From an uncultured Clostridia bacterium (GTDB taxonomy: Bacteria > Bacillota > Clostridia > TANB77 > CAG-508), in the NCBI GenBank assembly GCA_944386385.1, contig CALXAV010000015.1:1-42306 (forward strand): a stretch of DNA of 42,306 nucleotides. The letters run 5' to 3'. Under the pieces are notes generated by a model, which was not told the origin of the DNA, made no database searches, and saw only the letters and a list, made by a program, of their open reading frames with translations. Position numbers and translations under genes: made by a program. Of this stretch, positions 8,101-17,961 are shown piece after piece (the stretch's first letter is position 1; each line of letters begins with the position of its first letter).

Positions 8101-10929
8101 ATGAACGATAAAATAATAATAAAAGGTGCAAAAGAACATAATTTAAAAAATATAAGTTTGGAAATACCAAGAGATAAATTAGTAGTAATAACAGGACTTT
8201 CAGGTTCTGGAAAATCTAGTTTAGCATTTGATACATTATATGCAGAAGGGCAAAGAAGATATGTAGAAAGTTTATCTTCATATGCAAGACAATTTTTAGG
8301 ATTAATGGAGAAACCAGATGTTCAAAGAATAGATGGTTTGTCACCTGCAATATCAATAGACCAAAAAACAACATCTAAAAATCCTCGTTCAACAGTAGGA
8401 ACAGTAACAGAAATATATGATTATATTCGTTTATTATATGCTAGAATTGGTGTTCCTTATTGTCCTAATTGTGGTAAAAAAATAGAAAAGCAAAGTATAG
8501 ATCAAATAATAGATAATATAATGAGCTTACCAGAGGGAACAAAAATACAGGTATTAGCACCAGTAGTTCGTGGACGTAAAGGTGAATATACAAAACAGTT
8601 AGAAGGATATCAAAAAGAAGGTTTTGTAAGAGTTAGAATTGATGGTGAAAACTATGAATTATCTGACGATATAGAATTAGATAGAAAGAAAAAGCATGAT
8701 ATCGAATTAGTGGTAGATAGATTGGTGATAAAGCCAGAAATTATAAGTAGATTAACAGAATCAGTAGAAATAGCACTAAAACATGCAGATAAACTTGTTT
8801 TAATAGATGTAGTGGGTAAAAAACCTATATTATATAGCTGTAATTATGCTTGCCCTGATTGTGGATTTAGTTTCCCAGAACTTACACCTAGAATGTTTTC
8901 ATTTAATAATCCATTTGGTGCATGTCCAGTTTGTACAGGTATTGGATATTTGATGAAAATGGATGAAGATTTAATTGTTCCAGATAAAAATAAAACTCTA
9001 TATGATGGAATAAAGGCTTTTGGTTCTAGTACTATGAAAAAAGGCGACACAATGGCAAAAATGTATTTTGAGGCAATAGGAAAACATTATGGAATAGATA
9101 TAAGAAACAAGAAGATTAAAGATTTGCCACGTTGGTTTATGGAGAAAATACTTTATGGTACAAATGATGAAGAAATAGATTTTGAATATTCATCATATGC
9201 AGGAGTAAGAAAGTTTACAGCACCATTTGAGGGAGTACTTCCTACTTTAGACAGACGTCATAATGAAACAAAATCACAAGGTATGAGAGATTTCTATGAA
9301 ATGTATATGACAAATTCAGAATGTTATGCTTGCCATGGAGCAAGATTGAAACCAGAAATTTTATCAATTAAAGTAGGAGATAAAAATATAAATGAGTTGA
9401 CAGCAATGTCAATAAACAAAATAAAAGAATATTTAAATAATTTGGAATTAAATAAAACAGAAGCAATGATTTCAGAATTGATATTAAAAGAAATAGACCA
9501 AAGATTACAATTTTTGATAGATGTAGGATTAGAGTATTTAACATTATCAAGAAGTGCAGGAACATTATCAGGTGGAGAAGCGCAAAGAATCCGTTTAGCA
9601 ACACAAATAGGTTCTGGATTAACAGGAGTTTTGTATATATTAGATGAGCCAAGTATTGGACTTCACCAAAGAGATAATGATAAGTTATTAGCAACACTTA
9701 AAAAATTAAGAGATTTAGGAAATACTTTAATTGTTGTAGAACATGACGAAGATACTATGTATGCAGCAGACCAGATAATTGATATTGGACCTGGTGCTGG
9801 AAGCCATGGAGGAAGAGTAATGGCTCAAGGTACTGCTGAAGAAGTAAAAAAAGTAGAAGATTCTGTAACTGGACAATATTTAAGTGGAAGGAAGAAAATA
9901 CCAGTACCTAAAAAAAGGAGAAAAGCATTAAAAACAAAAGTAATTGAGGTACAAGGTGCTACAGAGAATAATTTAAAAAATATTAGCGTTAAATTCCCAC
10001 TTGGAGTATTTAATTGTGTTACAGGTGTATCAGGTTCAGGAAAGTCAACACTTATAAACGAAGTTTTATATAAAACAGTAGCAAAAGAATTAAATGGTTC
10101 AAATGAAAAGCCAGGTAAATGTAAAGGTGTTAAAGGATTACAAAATGTAGATAAAATAATAAATATAGACCAATCACCAATAGGAAGGACTCCTAGGTCA
10201 AATCCTGCAACATATACAGGTGTATTTGATTTAATAAGAGATATATTTGCAGCTACAGAGGAGGCAAAACTAAGAGGTTACCAAAAGGGAAGATTTAGTT
10301 TTAATGTAGCTGGAGGTAGATGTGAAAGTTGTAATGGTGACGGTGTTCATAAAATAGAAATGCACTTTTTACCTGATATATATGTACCTTGTGAAGTTTG
10401 TAAGGGAAAACGTTATAATCGTGAAACATTAGAGGTTAGATATAAAGGTAAAAATATTGCAGATATATTAGATATGACAGTAGAAGAAGCATTGCAATTC
10501 TTTGATAAAATACCTAAAATAAAAAATAAAATCCAAACACTTTATGATGTAGGTTTAGGTTATATAAAACTTGGACAACCTTCAACAACATTATCAGGAG
10601 GAGAGGCACAAAGAGTTAAACTTGCAACTGAATTATCAAAAAGAGCAACTGGAAAAACATTATATATATTAGATGAACCAACAACAGGTCTTCATATTGC
10701 AGATGTTCATAAGCTAGTAAATATTTTACAAAGATTAGTTGATACTGGGAATACTATTATAGTAATTGAACATAATTTGGATTTAATTAAAACTTGTGAC
10801 CATATAATTGACCTAGGACCAGAAGGTGGAGATAATGGTGGAGAAGTTATTGCAGTAGGAACTCCAGAACAAATCTGTAAAAATGAAAGAAGTTATACAG
10901 GTAAGTTCTTAAAGAAATATTTAGAATAG
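8101..10929 (+). CDS. uvrA: UvrABC system protein A
   Basis: A 942-residue excinuclease subunit, the damage-sensing ATPase of nucleotide excision repair. It has two ABC modules: Walker [10 protein letters not shown] (32-40) with [11 protein letters not shown] and [12 protein letters not shown], and [15 protein letters not shown] with [11 protein letters not shown] and [11 protein letters not shown]. Zinc motifs CPNCGKK, ACPDCGF with ACPVCTG, and CESCNGDG with CEVCKGKR are all present. The frame is open to a TTG at 8056, but that codon lies in the -35 box, so translation starts at the ATG at 8101. uvrB and uvrC are not in the window. Confidence 0.98.
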   Translation: MNDKIIIKGAKEHNLKNISLEIPRDKLVVITGLSGSGKSSLAFDTLYAEGQRRYVESLSSYARQFLGLMEKPDVQRIDGLSPAISIDQKTTSKNPRSTVGTVTEIYDYIRLLYARIGVPYCPNCGKKIEKQSIDQIIDNIMSLPEGTKIQVLAPVVRGRKGEYTKQLEGYQKEGFVRVRIDGENYELSDDIELDRKKKHDIELVVDRLVIKPEIISRLTESVEIALKHADKLVLIDVVGKKPILYSCNYACPDCGFSFPELTPRMFSFNNPFGACPVCTGIGYLMKMDEDLIVPDKNKTLYDGIKAFGSSTMKKGDTMAKMYFEAIGKHYGIDIRNKKIKDLPRWFMEKILYGTNDEEIDFEYSSYAGVRKFTAPFEGVLPTLDRRHNETKSQGMRDFYEMYMTNSECYACHGARLKPEILSIKVGDKNINELTAMSINKIKEYLNNLELNKTEAMISELILKEIDQRLQFLIDVGLEYLTLSRSAGTLSGGEAQRIRLATQIGSGLTGVLYILDEPSIGLHQRDNDKLLATLKKLRDLGNTLIVVEHDEDTMYAADQIIDIGPGAGSHGGRVMAQGTAEEVKKVEDSVTGQYLSGRKKIPVPKKRRKALKTKVIEVQGATENNLKNISVKFPLGVFNCVTGVSGSGKSTLINEVLYKTVAKELNGSNEKPGKCKGVKGLQNVDKIINIDQSPIGRTPRSNPATYTGVFDLIRDIFAATEEAKLRGYQKGRFSFNVAGGRCESCNGDGVHKIEMHFLPDIYVPCEVCKGKRYNRETLEVRYKGKNIADILDMTVEEALQFFDKIPKIKNKIQTLYDVGLGYIKLGQPSTTLSGGEAQRVKLATELSKRATGKTLYILDEPTTGLHIADVHKLVNILQRLVDTGNTIIVIEHNLDLIKTCDHIIDLGPEGGDNGGEVIAVGTPEQICKNERSYTGKFLKKYLE

Positions 10930-10934
10930 AAAAT

Positions 10935-10976
10935 AAAAGGTAATTTACTTCAAAAGTAGTTACCTTTTTATTTTTT
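10935..10976 (+). terminator. Terminator after uvrA
   Basis: The AAAAGGTAA arm pairs with TTACCTTTT, with an inner TACTT/AGTA extension, followed by TTTTTATTTTTT. Confidence 0.85.
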
Positions 10977-10977
10977 G

Positions 10978-11006
10978 TTGAAAAATTCAAAAAAATGTGA
11001 TAAAAT
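10978..11006 (+). promoter_or_regulatory. Promoter of poly-HTH gene 1
   Basis: TTGAAA (10978-10983), a 17-base spacer and TAAAAT (11001-11006) with an extended TGA before it, then TTATGTTAA downstream. The same layout recurs in front of poly-HTH gene 2. Confidence 0.75.
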
Positions 11007-11036
11007 AATTATGTTAATTAGAGAGGAGTAATAATT

Positions 11037-11843
11037 ATGAATAGTAGTTTTGAGAAAGGCATGGTATCACAGATGAGTATAAATCAGAGAAGAAATCCAG
11101 GAAAACGTAGAAAAAGACAAGAAGTAATAGAGTTATTTGAAAGTGATATGTATTCTAGTGTAGATGAAATAGCAGAAATGGCAGGAATAGCGAAAAAAAG
11201 CGTGAGAAACTATCTTGGAAAAAGAAGACTAGCAACTATTAAAGATAATGGAAGTGAAGATAGTGAGCAAGAAGAGGAAAAAAGCAAAAATGGAGTTTTA
11301 ACTTCAGAGAAAGTTGATAAAATTGTATCAGAAAGAAATGCAAGAATAAGACAACTATATGATGATGGTGTAAGTATTACAGAGGTTGCAAGAAGAGAAC
11401 ATTTAACAATGGATCAAGCAAAAGAAATCTATTTCTCACTTGGATTAAGTATATATACAGAACAAGAACTTGAACAAATTGAAGAAATGAGAGAAGCAAA
11501 GAGAAAAGCGGAAAGAAAAGAAGCTCAAAGAAGACGAAAAAGAGAATTGGAAAGGAAAAGAAGAGCAAGAATTAGAGCTGAAAAAGAAAGAGAAAAGGAA
11601 GAAGAAAAAATTCCTGAACAAAGCTTTAGAGGTATAGTAAAGAAAATGCAAGAATATGTAAGACAAAGAAATTCCAAGGCTGCAATAGAATATGCTGAAT
11701 CTGTTATTAATGATGCTGACTTTTTAACTAAAAAAGAGAAAGATGAATTGTTTATTATAGTTCAATATATTAAATCAAAACGTAGAGCACATGAAATAGA
11801 TAAAAGTAAATATTCAAAAACTCATGATGGAGAAGATAGATAG
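11037..11843 (+). CDS. Poly-HTH protein 1 (two HTH units, coiled coil, C-terminal helical module)
   Basis: A 268-residue very charged protein. HTH unit 1 covers about residues 25-66 (VDEIAEMAGIAKKSVRNYLG). HTH unit 2 is about residues 99-145 (SITEVARREHLTMDQAKEIY, then FSLGLSIYTEQEL). An Arg/Lys/Glu-rich segment (150-192) is probably a single long helix or coiled coil. The last part, about 196-250, has a pattern (YVRQ, DADFLTKKEKDEL) shared with the two following proteins. Strong RBS GAGAGGAG at 11021-11028. No ligand or enzymatic domain. First member of a five-gene family and separately terminated. I infer DNA binding; the target is unknown. Confidence 0.82.
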   Translation: MNSSFEKGMVSQMSINQRRNPGKRRKRQEVIELFESDMYSSVDEIAEMAGIAKKSVRNYLGKRRLATIKDNGSEDSEQEEEKSKNGVLTSEKVDKIVSERNARIRQLYDDGVSITEVARREHLTMDQAKEIYFSLGLSIYTEQELEQIEEMREAKRKAERKEAQRRRKRELERKRRARIRAEKEREKEEEKIPEQSFRGIVKKMQEYVRQRNSKAAIEYAESVINDADFLTKKEKDELFIIVQYIKSKRRAHEIDKSKYSKTHDGEDR

Positions 11844-11873
11844 AAAATAAATTATAAATAAAATTTTAGAGAT

Positions 11874-11925
11874 AAAAGAAAATATTTTTAATTATTTTTA
11901 AAAGTATTTTCTTTTCTTTTTGTGA
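11874..11925 (+). terminator. Terminator after poly-HTH gene 1
   Basis: An 11-bp stem, AAAAGAAAATA (11874-11884) with TATTTTCTTTT (11905-11915), then a T-rich tail. Arms and loop are almost identical to the terminator after poly-HTH gene 5 at 17962. Confidence 0.85.
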
Positions 11926-11960
11926 AAAAGTGAAATTAGTTAAAGTATTAGCATTTTTTG

Positions 11961-11989
11961 TTGAAAATTTAGTTAAAATATGGTAAAAT
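11961..11989 (+). promoter_or_regulatory. Promoter of the poly-HTH operon (genes 2-5)
   Basis: TTGAAA (11961-11966), a 17-base spacer and TAAAAT (11984-11989), preceded by TGG and followed by TTATGTTAA. It closely copies the gene 1 promoter, including the TTTTTTG before the -35. Confidence 0.75.
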
Positions 11990-12021
11990 ATTTATGTTAA
12001 GTATAGGACGGAGGAATTATA

Positions 12022-12867
12022 ATGAATAATTATTTAATGCAAGATTTGGGTAGAACAGGAAAAAAAGGAAGAATTAGAAGTCTTTCACCTGAAGAGAGAA
12101 GAATAATAAAAGCAAGGGATTTATTTGAGAATAAGCATATAGGAATAGAAGAAATTGCTGAGATATTAGAAGTAGATGTAGATAGAGTAAAAAAATATCT
12201 AGGAAAAAGAAGAATAGAAAGTGTTAAAAATCCTGAGAGTAAAAAAAATAGAAAAACTCTGAAGAGATCCAAAACACCAGTAACAAATGGTAATAATGGT
12301 TCTAAAAAGAGTCATAAACTAACTTCAGGAGAAGTAGACAAAATAACCGCCCAAAGAAATGAAAGAATTATAACATTACATGAAATGGGGGCAACTATTG
12401 CAGAAGTTGCTGAAAGAGAAAATTTGACACTTAGCCAAGCAAAGGAAATATATATGTCACTTGGATTAAGCATTTATACTAAAGAAGAACGCGAAAGAAT
12501 GAGAATGCAAGAAGAAAAAAGAAGACAAGAAGAAGCAGAAGAAGAGAGAAAAATGAAAGTAAAGATGGCAAGAAATAGAAGAAGAGCAAAAATAAAAGCA
12601 GAAAGAGAAAGACAAGAAAGAGAATGCTTACAAGCTGAAAAAAGACAAGTCAAACCAGAAATACAAAGTCTTGACGATATAAAAAGAGAAATATTTGAGT
12701 GTATTAAACAGAAAAACTATAAAGGAATATCAGAATTAGGAGAACAATATTTAGATGCAGATTTCTTAAGTGAAAGTGATAGAGCAAAGCTAAGAAAAGC
12801 AGTAGACATAGTATACGCACTAAAAGGTGAAAGTAGAGGAGACGAACATTCAGACGAATCTAGATAG
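12022..12867 (+). CDS. Poly-HTH protein 2 (two HTH units, coiled coil, C-terminal helical module)
   Basis: A 281-residue paralog of the gene at 11037 with the same plan: HTH unit 1 about residues 27-68 (IGIEEIAEILEVDVDRVKKY), a linker, HTH unit 2 about 110-155 (ATIAEVAERENLTLSQAKEI then YMSLGLSIYTKEE), a Glu/Arg/Lys coiled-coil region (155-210), and the C-terminal module 216-268 (CIKQ, LDADFLSESDRAKL). RBS GGAGG at about 12009. The TAG stop overlaps the SD of the next gene (TAGGAG, 12865-12870), which implies an operon with tight coupling. Confidence 0.82.
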   Translation: MNNYLMQDLGRTGKKGRIRSLSPEERRIIKARDLFENKHIGIEEIAEILEVDVDRVKKYLGKRRIESVKNPESKKNRKTLKRSKTPVTNGNNGSKKSHKLTSGEVDKITAQRNERIITLHEMGATIAEVAERENLTLSQAKEIYMSLGLSIYTKEERERMRMQEEKRRQEEAEEERKMKVKMARNRRRAKIKAERERQERECLQAEKRQVKPEIQSLDDIKREIFECIKQKNYKGISELGEQYLDADFLSESDRAKLRKAVDIVYALKGESRGDEHSDESR

Positions 12868-12878
12868 GAGTTTAAATT

Positions 12879-14582
12879 ATGGAAAGAAATAAAGAGGAAG
12901 AAATAGAAGAAATAGAATCAAGAAGAAAAAAAGTAGCAAGATTATATAATGAAGGGAAAAGCAATAAAGAAATAGAAGAAGAATTAGGACTATCAGATTC
13001 TACAGTATATAGAGATATAAAAGTATTAATAGAAGAAGGAGTAATAGAAGCTAGGACTGAAAAAAGAGATGAGACAAGAAGAAAAGTAGCAAGATTATAT
13101 ATAGAAGGAAAAAGTTACAAAGAAATAGCAGAAGAATTAGGAATGTCAATGGGAACAGTTAAATATGATCTAATGTTTTTAAAAAAGAGTGGAATTTTAG
13201 GAGATAGTTCAAGAAGAAAAAACAAATCAGAAATAAATGCAAGAAGAGAAAAAGTAGCAAGGTTATATAAAGAAGGAAAGAAGCCAAAAAGGATATCAGA
13301 AGAATTAGGTGTGCCAATACAGATAGTTGAATATGACTTGAAGTATTTAAAAAAGAAAGGAGTATTAGAAATGACTTCTAAAAAAGTAGCACAGGAAATA
13401 GCTAGAAGAAGAAAAGAAGTAGCAAGACTATATAATGAAGGAAAAAATGCTAAAGAAATATCAGAAGAATTGGGAATGTCATATTATACAATATCTAGAG
13501 ATATAAAAGAATTAATAAAAAAAGGAATGTTAGAAAAAAGAGATAGAAAAATACATGATATAGACGGAAAGATAGCCGAAAGAAGAGACAAAGTTGCAAG
13601 GTTATATAGAGAAGGAAAAACAAAAAAAGGAATAGCAGAAGAGTTAGGGGTATCAGCTTTTACAATTTACCAAGATATAAAAGCATTAGAAGAACAAGGA
13701 ATAATAGAAGCGAGAACTAAAAAAAGTGATAGAAGAAGAGAAGTAGCAAGATTATATAATGAAGGTAAAAGCTATAAAGAAATAGCAGAAGAATTAGGGC
13801 TATCAATAGGAGCAATTACATATGATGTAACGTGTTTAAAAGAAAATGGAATGTTAAAATATAGTATGAAAAGCAAAAAAGAATCAGAAATAAATGCGAG
13901 AAAAGAAAAAGTAGCAAGATTATATAATGAAGGTAAAAGTACTAAAGAAATAGCGGAAGAATTAAAGGTAGATGTTTCAACAGTTCGTTCATATATAAGA
14001 GATTTAAAAAAAGCAGGAATAATAGTTGACGATGAGCAGCAAAATGGTGAAGATAATGGCTCTAAAATGACTAAAAAGATGGTAAATACACTTGTAGGAG
14101 AAAGAAATGAAAAGATAAAAAAATTGTATGAAGAAGGTTTGACTATGGCGGAGGTTGCCAAAAGAGTAAATTTAACACTTAGTCAAGCAAAAGAGATTTA
14201 TTTGTCACTTGGATTAAGCATATATACAGAAGAAGAACTTGAAAGAATGAGAAGACAAGAAGAGGAACGAGTAAGAAGAAAAGAAAAGAGAAAAAGAAAA
14301 AAACAAGAAGAGGAACAAGCAAAAAAAGTAGCAGAAGAAAGTAGACAAGCAAAAAATGATGAACAAGAAGGACCTGTCTTATCAAGTTTAGTAGATATAG
14401 CAAGGAAAGTTAAGGGATATATTAAAAATGGAGAGTTAGAAGAAGCGGAAAAACTTAGTGAATCTTACATGGGAGCAGATTTTTTGAGTGAGGAAGATAA
14501 AGATAAACTAAATAAATTAGTAGATTTGATAAAATCAGTAAGAAGTAAGAATAAGGAAGGTCACATAGACGAAGCTAGATAG
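12879..14582 (+). CDS. Poly-HTH protein 3 (eight HTH units)
   Basis: A 567-residue protein built mostly of tandem HTH units of about 50-60 residues. Seven similar units start near residues 15, 67, 122, 177, 235, 285 and 341; the consensus is roughly RR-x2-VARLYNEGKS-x-KEIAEELG(V/M/L)S, then a recognition-type helix and a GI(I/L)E turn. Unit 8 (about 408-453, LTMAEVAKRVNLTLSQAKEI) is the SLGLSIYTEEE type also found in proteins 1 and 2. A charged coiled coil (453-495) and the C-terminal module (501-555, YIKN, MGADFLSEEDKDKL) follow. Each unit resembles sigma-region-4-like or DeoR-like HTHs. The stop and next SD overlap (TAGGAG, 14580-14585). Confidence 0.85.
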   Translation: MERNKEEEIEEIESRRKKVARLYNEGKSNKEIEEELGLSDSTVYRDIKVLIEEGVIEARTEKRDETRRKVARLYIEGKSYKEIAEELGMSMGTVKYDLMFLKKSGILGDSSRRKNKSEINARREKVARLYKEGKKPKRISEELGVPIQIVEYDLKYLKKKGVLEMTSKKVAQEIARRRKEVARLYNEGKNAKEISEELGMSYYTISRDIKELIKKGMLEKRDRKIHDIDGKIAERRDKVARLYREGKTKKGIAEELGVSAFTIYQDIKALEEQGIIEARTKKSDRRREVARLYNEGKSYKEIAEELGLSIGAITYDVTCLKENGMLKYSMKSKKESEINARKEKVARLYNEGKSTKEIAEELKVDVSTVRSYIRDLKKAGIIVDDEQQNGEDNGSKMTKKMVNTLVGERNEKIKKLYEEGLTMAEVAKRVNLTLSQAKEIYLSLGLSIYTEEELERMRRQEEERVRRKEKRKRKKQEEEQAKKVAEESRQAKNDEQEGPVLSSLVDIARKVKGYIKNGELEEAEKLSESYMGADFLSEEDKDKLNKLVDLIKSVRSKNKEGHIDEAR

Positions 14583-14593
14583 GAGCTAAAAGT

Positions 14594-17491
14594 ATGGAAG
14601 AAAAACATGAAAGTAAATCAATGGACGTAAAAGAAAGAAGAAAAAAAGTAGAAGGATTACATAATGGAGGTATAAAAGAAAAGAGAATAGCAAAAATTCT
14701 TGGTATTCCAATTCGTGTTGTAGAAAGAGATTTGGATTTCTTAGCAAGGCATAATAGAACTAGAGATGTTGAACTTTCAGTAGAGGTACAAGAGGAAATA
14801 CGAGCAAGAAGACCAAAAAAGAGTGATACAAGTATAGAAATAACTAGAGAGAAGACAAAAAGTGAAAAAATAGCTGAAAGAAGAGAAAAAGTTGCAAGAC
14901 TATATAGTGAAGGAAAAAGTGCTAAAAAGATAGCAGAAGAATTGGGAGTGTCATATGCTACAATATATCAAGATATAAGACTATTAAGAGAAGAAGGAAC
15001 GTTAGAAAAGAGTACTAGAAAAAAACGTGCTACAATTGGAAGAGTAGCTGAAAGAAGAAAAGAACTAGAAAGACTATATAATGAAGGAAAAAGTGTTCTT
15101 GAAATAGCAGAAGAATTAGGAGTATCACGTGATGTAATATATCAAGATATAAGATTATTAATAAAAGAAGGAATGTTAGGAAAAAGAGATAGAAAAAAAC
15201 GTGCTACAAATGCGGAAGTAGCAGAGAGAAGAAAAGAAGCAGCAAGGTTATATAATGAAGGAAAAAGTGTTCCTGAAATAGCAGAAAAATTTGGAGTATC
15301 ACGTGATGTAATATATCAAGATATAAGACTATTAATAAAACAAGGAATAATAGAAAAAACAGAGAAAAGAAGGAAATCAAGAAAAGTAAAAAAAGGAAAA
15401 ATAAGTACTGGTAAAAAAGTTGCTATGACAACTTCAAAAAGAGAGCTTCATAGAAAGATGGAAGAGTTACAAAGTGAAGGAAATAGTTATGGAGAAATAG
15501 CAGATGCATTAAATGTAAGTATTGTTGAAGTTGTTGAATATTTAGAAAGTTTAGTAAGTAAGGTATCAGAAGATAAAAGTGAAAGACAATACCTAGATAG
15601 AAAGACTAGAGTGAAAAAATTATTTGATAGTGGTAAAACAACAAAGGAGATAGCAGAAGAATTAAAAATTCCAGAGAACTTGGTAAGAGAAGACTTGTTA
15701 TTACTAGGAATAATCCCTGGTTTAAGAGTAGTGCCTAGCAAAGAGACAGACAAGGAAAAAGAAAAAAGAAAAAATGAAACAGCTAGAGCTAAAGAATTAA
15801 CTAAACCAGAAGAGACATCACAACCTGATAGAAGTAAAGCAATGAATGTAAAAGAAAGAAGAGCAAAAGTAGGAGAATTATACAGTCAAGGAATTGAAAA
15901 AGAAGAAATAGCTAAAAGACTTGAAATTTCAATTAATGCTGTAAGTAGAGATATAGAATTTTTATTAGCACATAATTTAATTGGTGAAAAAACTGAAAAT
16001 GCAGGTGTACAAGAAGTAAAGCAAATACCAGATGCAAAAGGTGAAGCACCTCAAGTAGAGATTGATGAAGAGGAAGAAAAAAGAAAACAGCAAAGAAAAG
16101 AAAGTTTACAACTAGCAGAGAAAAAGAGAAGAAAAAAACAAGATAGAAGAAGACAACGTATATTAGGTGTGTATAATGCAAACAAAGGAGAGGTAAAACC
16201 AACACAAACTGAGGAAAATGAAGAAATTGAAGTCATAATAAGAGATAGACAGAAAAGAAGAGATGAAATAGGAAGATTATTAGAAGATGGAAAAACTCGA
16301 TATGAAATACAACAAGAATCAGGACATGATATGGAGGATATAGCTGCGGATATAAATTATTATAGATCTGCAAGAGATAATTTTGATAGAAAAAATAATA
16401 CAAATAGAAAAATAGAAAGTAGAAGAAGAAAGATTTTAGCACTTTTAAATGAAAATATGAGCGTAGAAGAAATATCAGAAAGGCTAAATATTCCAATTGC
16501 TGTTGTACGCAGAGATGCAGACTACTTAAACGCAAATGGTAAAGTGGGGAATAAACCTAAAAAAGCAAAACAAGGCAGACCATCTAAAAGAGAGATTGTT
16601 GAAAAGATAAAGACGTTACAAGAAGAAGGAAAAGGTTACGGAGAAATAGCAGATGAATTACACTTGTCAATTTCAGAAGTTATCATAGCTTTACAAGAAA
16701 ACGAAAAAGATGCTAAAGATATTTCTGAAGCTAGAAGAAAGCAAATAGTTGATTTATGGAATGAAGGAAAAACATTAGGTGAAATTTCTAGAAGTCTTGG
16801 AGTTAATGTTAATCTGATAATGGAAGATTTATTAGGTACAGGTGTTTCAAAGGAAAGTATAGAAACAGAAGAAGAAAGAAGAGAACAAGAGGAAAGAGAA
16901 AGAAAAGAGCGAGAAGAAAGAGAAAGAAGGGAGCAAGAAGAGAGAGAAAGAAAAAAACAGAAAATAAGAGAATTAAGAAATAAAGGAGAAGAAGCATATT
17001 ACGTAATGATGTTACAAAAGATAAAAATCTATATTGTAAGGCAAGATTTTGATAAGGTATTAGAGTATATAAAAATGATAGAAAGTGAAGTTAAGTTAAG
17101 CGAAGAAGAAAAGAATTATCTTAATCAAATTAAAATGGCTATGCAAAAAAGAATAAGGATAGAAGCCGAAAAAAAAAGGGCAAGGCTTATTAGTAAAAAA
17201 GAAATTGAAGATGAAGGGCAAAGAAATGAAGCAGAAGAAGCATATTACAAAATGATGTTAAAAGAGATAAAGAATTATATTGTAAGGCAAGATTTTGATA
17301 AGGTATTAGAGTATATAAAAGTGCTAGAAGGTGAAGTTAAATTAAGTGGAGAAGAAAAGAAGAATTTAAATCAAATTAAAAAGGCTATACAAGGAAAAGT
17401 AAAATCTAAAAGAGAAAGTGTACAAATGATGGTAAAGAAGGAAGGTAAAGACAAAAATAGAAGTAAAGGAAGTGAGATATATGAAAACTAA
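14594..17491 (+). CDS. Poly-HTH protein 4 (about eleven HTH units, duplicated C-terminal module)
   Basis: A 965-residue protein. I count HTH-like units at about residues 14-50, 96-139, 153-196, 211-254, 284-322, 335-372, 420-464, 554-594, 609-651, 664-703 and 712-748. Units 3 and 4 are nearly identical, sharing GVSRDVIYQDIRLLIK. Charged linkers separate groups (490-520; 755-790 is an almost pure Glu/Arg stretch, probably a single alpha-helix). The C-terminus holds two copies of an approximately 55-residue helical module (about 800-850 and 882-932), both with YIVRQDFDKVLEYIK. No catalytic motif. It overlaps the next gene by 11 bases. Unit counts are by eye; the weaker units (1, 8) may be degenerate. 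Confidence 0.83.
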   Translation: MEEKHESKSMDVKERRKKVEGLHNGGIKEKRIAKILGIPIRVVERDLDFLARHNRTRDVELSVEVQEEIRARRPKKSDTSIEITREKTKSEKIAERREKVARLYSEGKSAKKIAEELGVSYATIYQDIRLLREEGTLEKSTRKKRATIGRVAERRKELERLYNEGKSVLEIAEELGVSRDVIYQDIRLLIKEGMLGKRDRKKRATNAEVAERRKEAARLYNEGKSVPEIAEKFGVSRDVIYQDIRLLIKQGIIEKTEKRRKSRKVKKGKISTGKKVAMTTSKRELHRKMEELQSEGNSYGEIADALNVSIVEVVEYLESLVSKVSEDKSERQYLDRKTRVKKLFDSGKTTKEIAEELKIPENLVREDLLLLGIIPGLRVVPSKETDKEKEKRKNETARAKELTKPEETSQPDRSKAMNVKERRAKVGELYSQGIEKEEIAKRLEISINAVSRDIEFLLAHNLIGEKTENAGVQEVKQIPDAKGEAPQVEIDEEEEKRKQQRKESLQLAEKKRRKKQDRRRQRILGVYNANKGEVKPTQTEENEEIEVIIRDRQKRRDEIGRLLEDGKTRYEIQQESGHDMEDIAADINYYRSARDNFDRKNNTNRKIESRRRKILALLNENMSVEEISERLNIPIAVVRRDADYLNANGKVGNKPKKAKQGRPSKREIVEKIKTLQEEGKGYGEIADELHLSISEVIIALQENEKDAKDISEARRKQIVDLWNEGKTLGEISRSLGVNVNLIMEDLLGTGVSKESIETEEERREQEERERKEREERERREQEERERKKQKIRELRNKGEEAYYVMMLQKIKIYIVRQDFDKVLEYIKMIESEVKLSEEEKNYLNQIKMAMQKRIRIEAEKKRARLISKKEIEDEGQRNEAEEAYYKMMLKEIKNYIVRQDFDKVLEYIKVLEGEVKLSGEEKKNLNQIKKAIQGKVKSKRESVQMMVKKEGKDKNRSKGSEIYEN
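15083..15354 (+). repeat. Recent internal tandem duplication in poly-HTH gene 4
   Basis: The stretches 15083-15180 and 15257-15354 are near-identical at DNA level, 174 bases (58 codons) apart. The shared core TCACGTGATGTAATATATCA is unchanged. This is one HTH unit plus linker, so units are gained in frame by duplication. Confidence 0.85.
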
Positions 17492-17957
17492 AAGTACTGT
17501 AGGAAATGAAAAAGAAAAAATTAGTCAAATTGAAGGAAAACTAGGAACAGGCATGGCATATTTATATAGAAAATCATTGGCTGTTGAATTGTATGCTGAA
17601 GGACAAGGTATCCAAAAAGATGAAATTGCTGAAATGTTAGGATGTACAAGAGATACTGTAAATAAATACTTAAGGACTGCAAAAGAAGATGACAGAAAAG
17701 GTAAAAGAAAAGGTGAGGATACAAGAAGTAAGTTACAAAAAAGATTGCTAATGTTTGCAAATTTGTATGCAGAAGGAGAAAGCGAAAAAGAGATAGCAGA
17801 AGAACTTGTACTAGATGAAGAAACAGTAAAAGCTTATAGAGATTTTTTACTAAGACAAGAAAAACTAGGACCAATTTTAGAAAAAAGACATAGACAAGGA
17901 GTAGAAGAAAGAGAAAAAATTGAAAGAGAATTAGAAGAGGAAGACGAAGAAAGATAA
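17481..17957 (+). CDS. Poly-HTH protein 5 (two HTH units, no C-terminal module)
   Basis: A 158-residue protein with two HTH units, about residues 32-68 (IQKDEIAEMLGCTRDTVNKY) and 87-126 (SEKEIAEELVLDEETVKAYR), and an acidic, Glu/Arg-rich tail. It lacks the C-terminal module of the others. The frame opens at a GTG at 17472, one base after AAAGGA (17465-17470); the ATG at 17481 has normal spacing, so I start there, giving an 11-base overlap with the previous gene. Confidence 0.8.
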   Translation: MKTKSTVGNEKEKISQIEGKLGTGMAYLYRKSLAVELYAEGQGIQKDEIAEMLGCTRDTVNKYLRTAKEDDRKGKRKGEDTRSKLQKRLLMFANLYAEGESEKEIAEELVLDEETVKAYRDFLLRQEKLGPILEKRHRQGVEEREKIERELEEEDEER

Positions 17958-17961
17958 ACAT

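Noticed and set aside
11037-17491. The dense repeats in the poly-HTH genes could be mistaken for a CRISPR or satellite array.
   Set aside because: They are in-frame protein repeats of 150-175 bases with diverged sequence, ribosome binding sites and normal stops; no short identical repeats with unique spacers.
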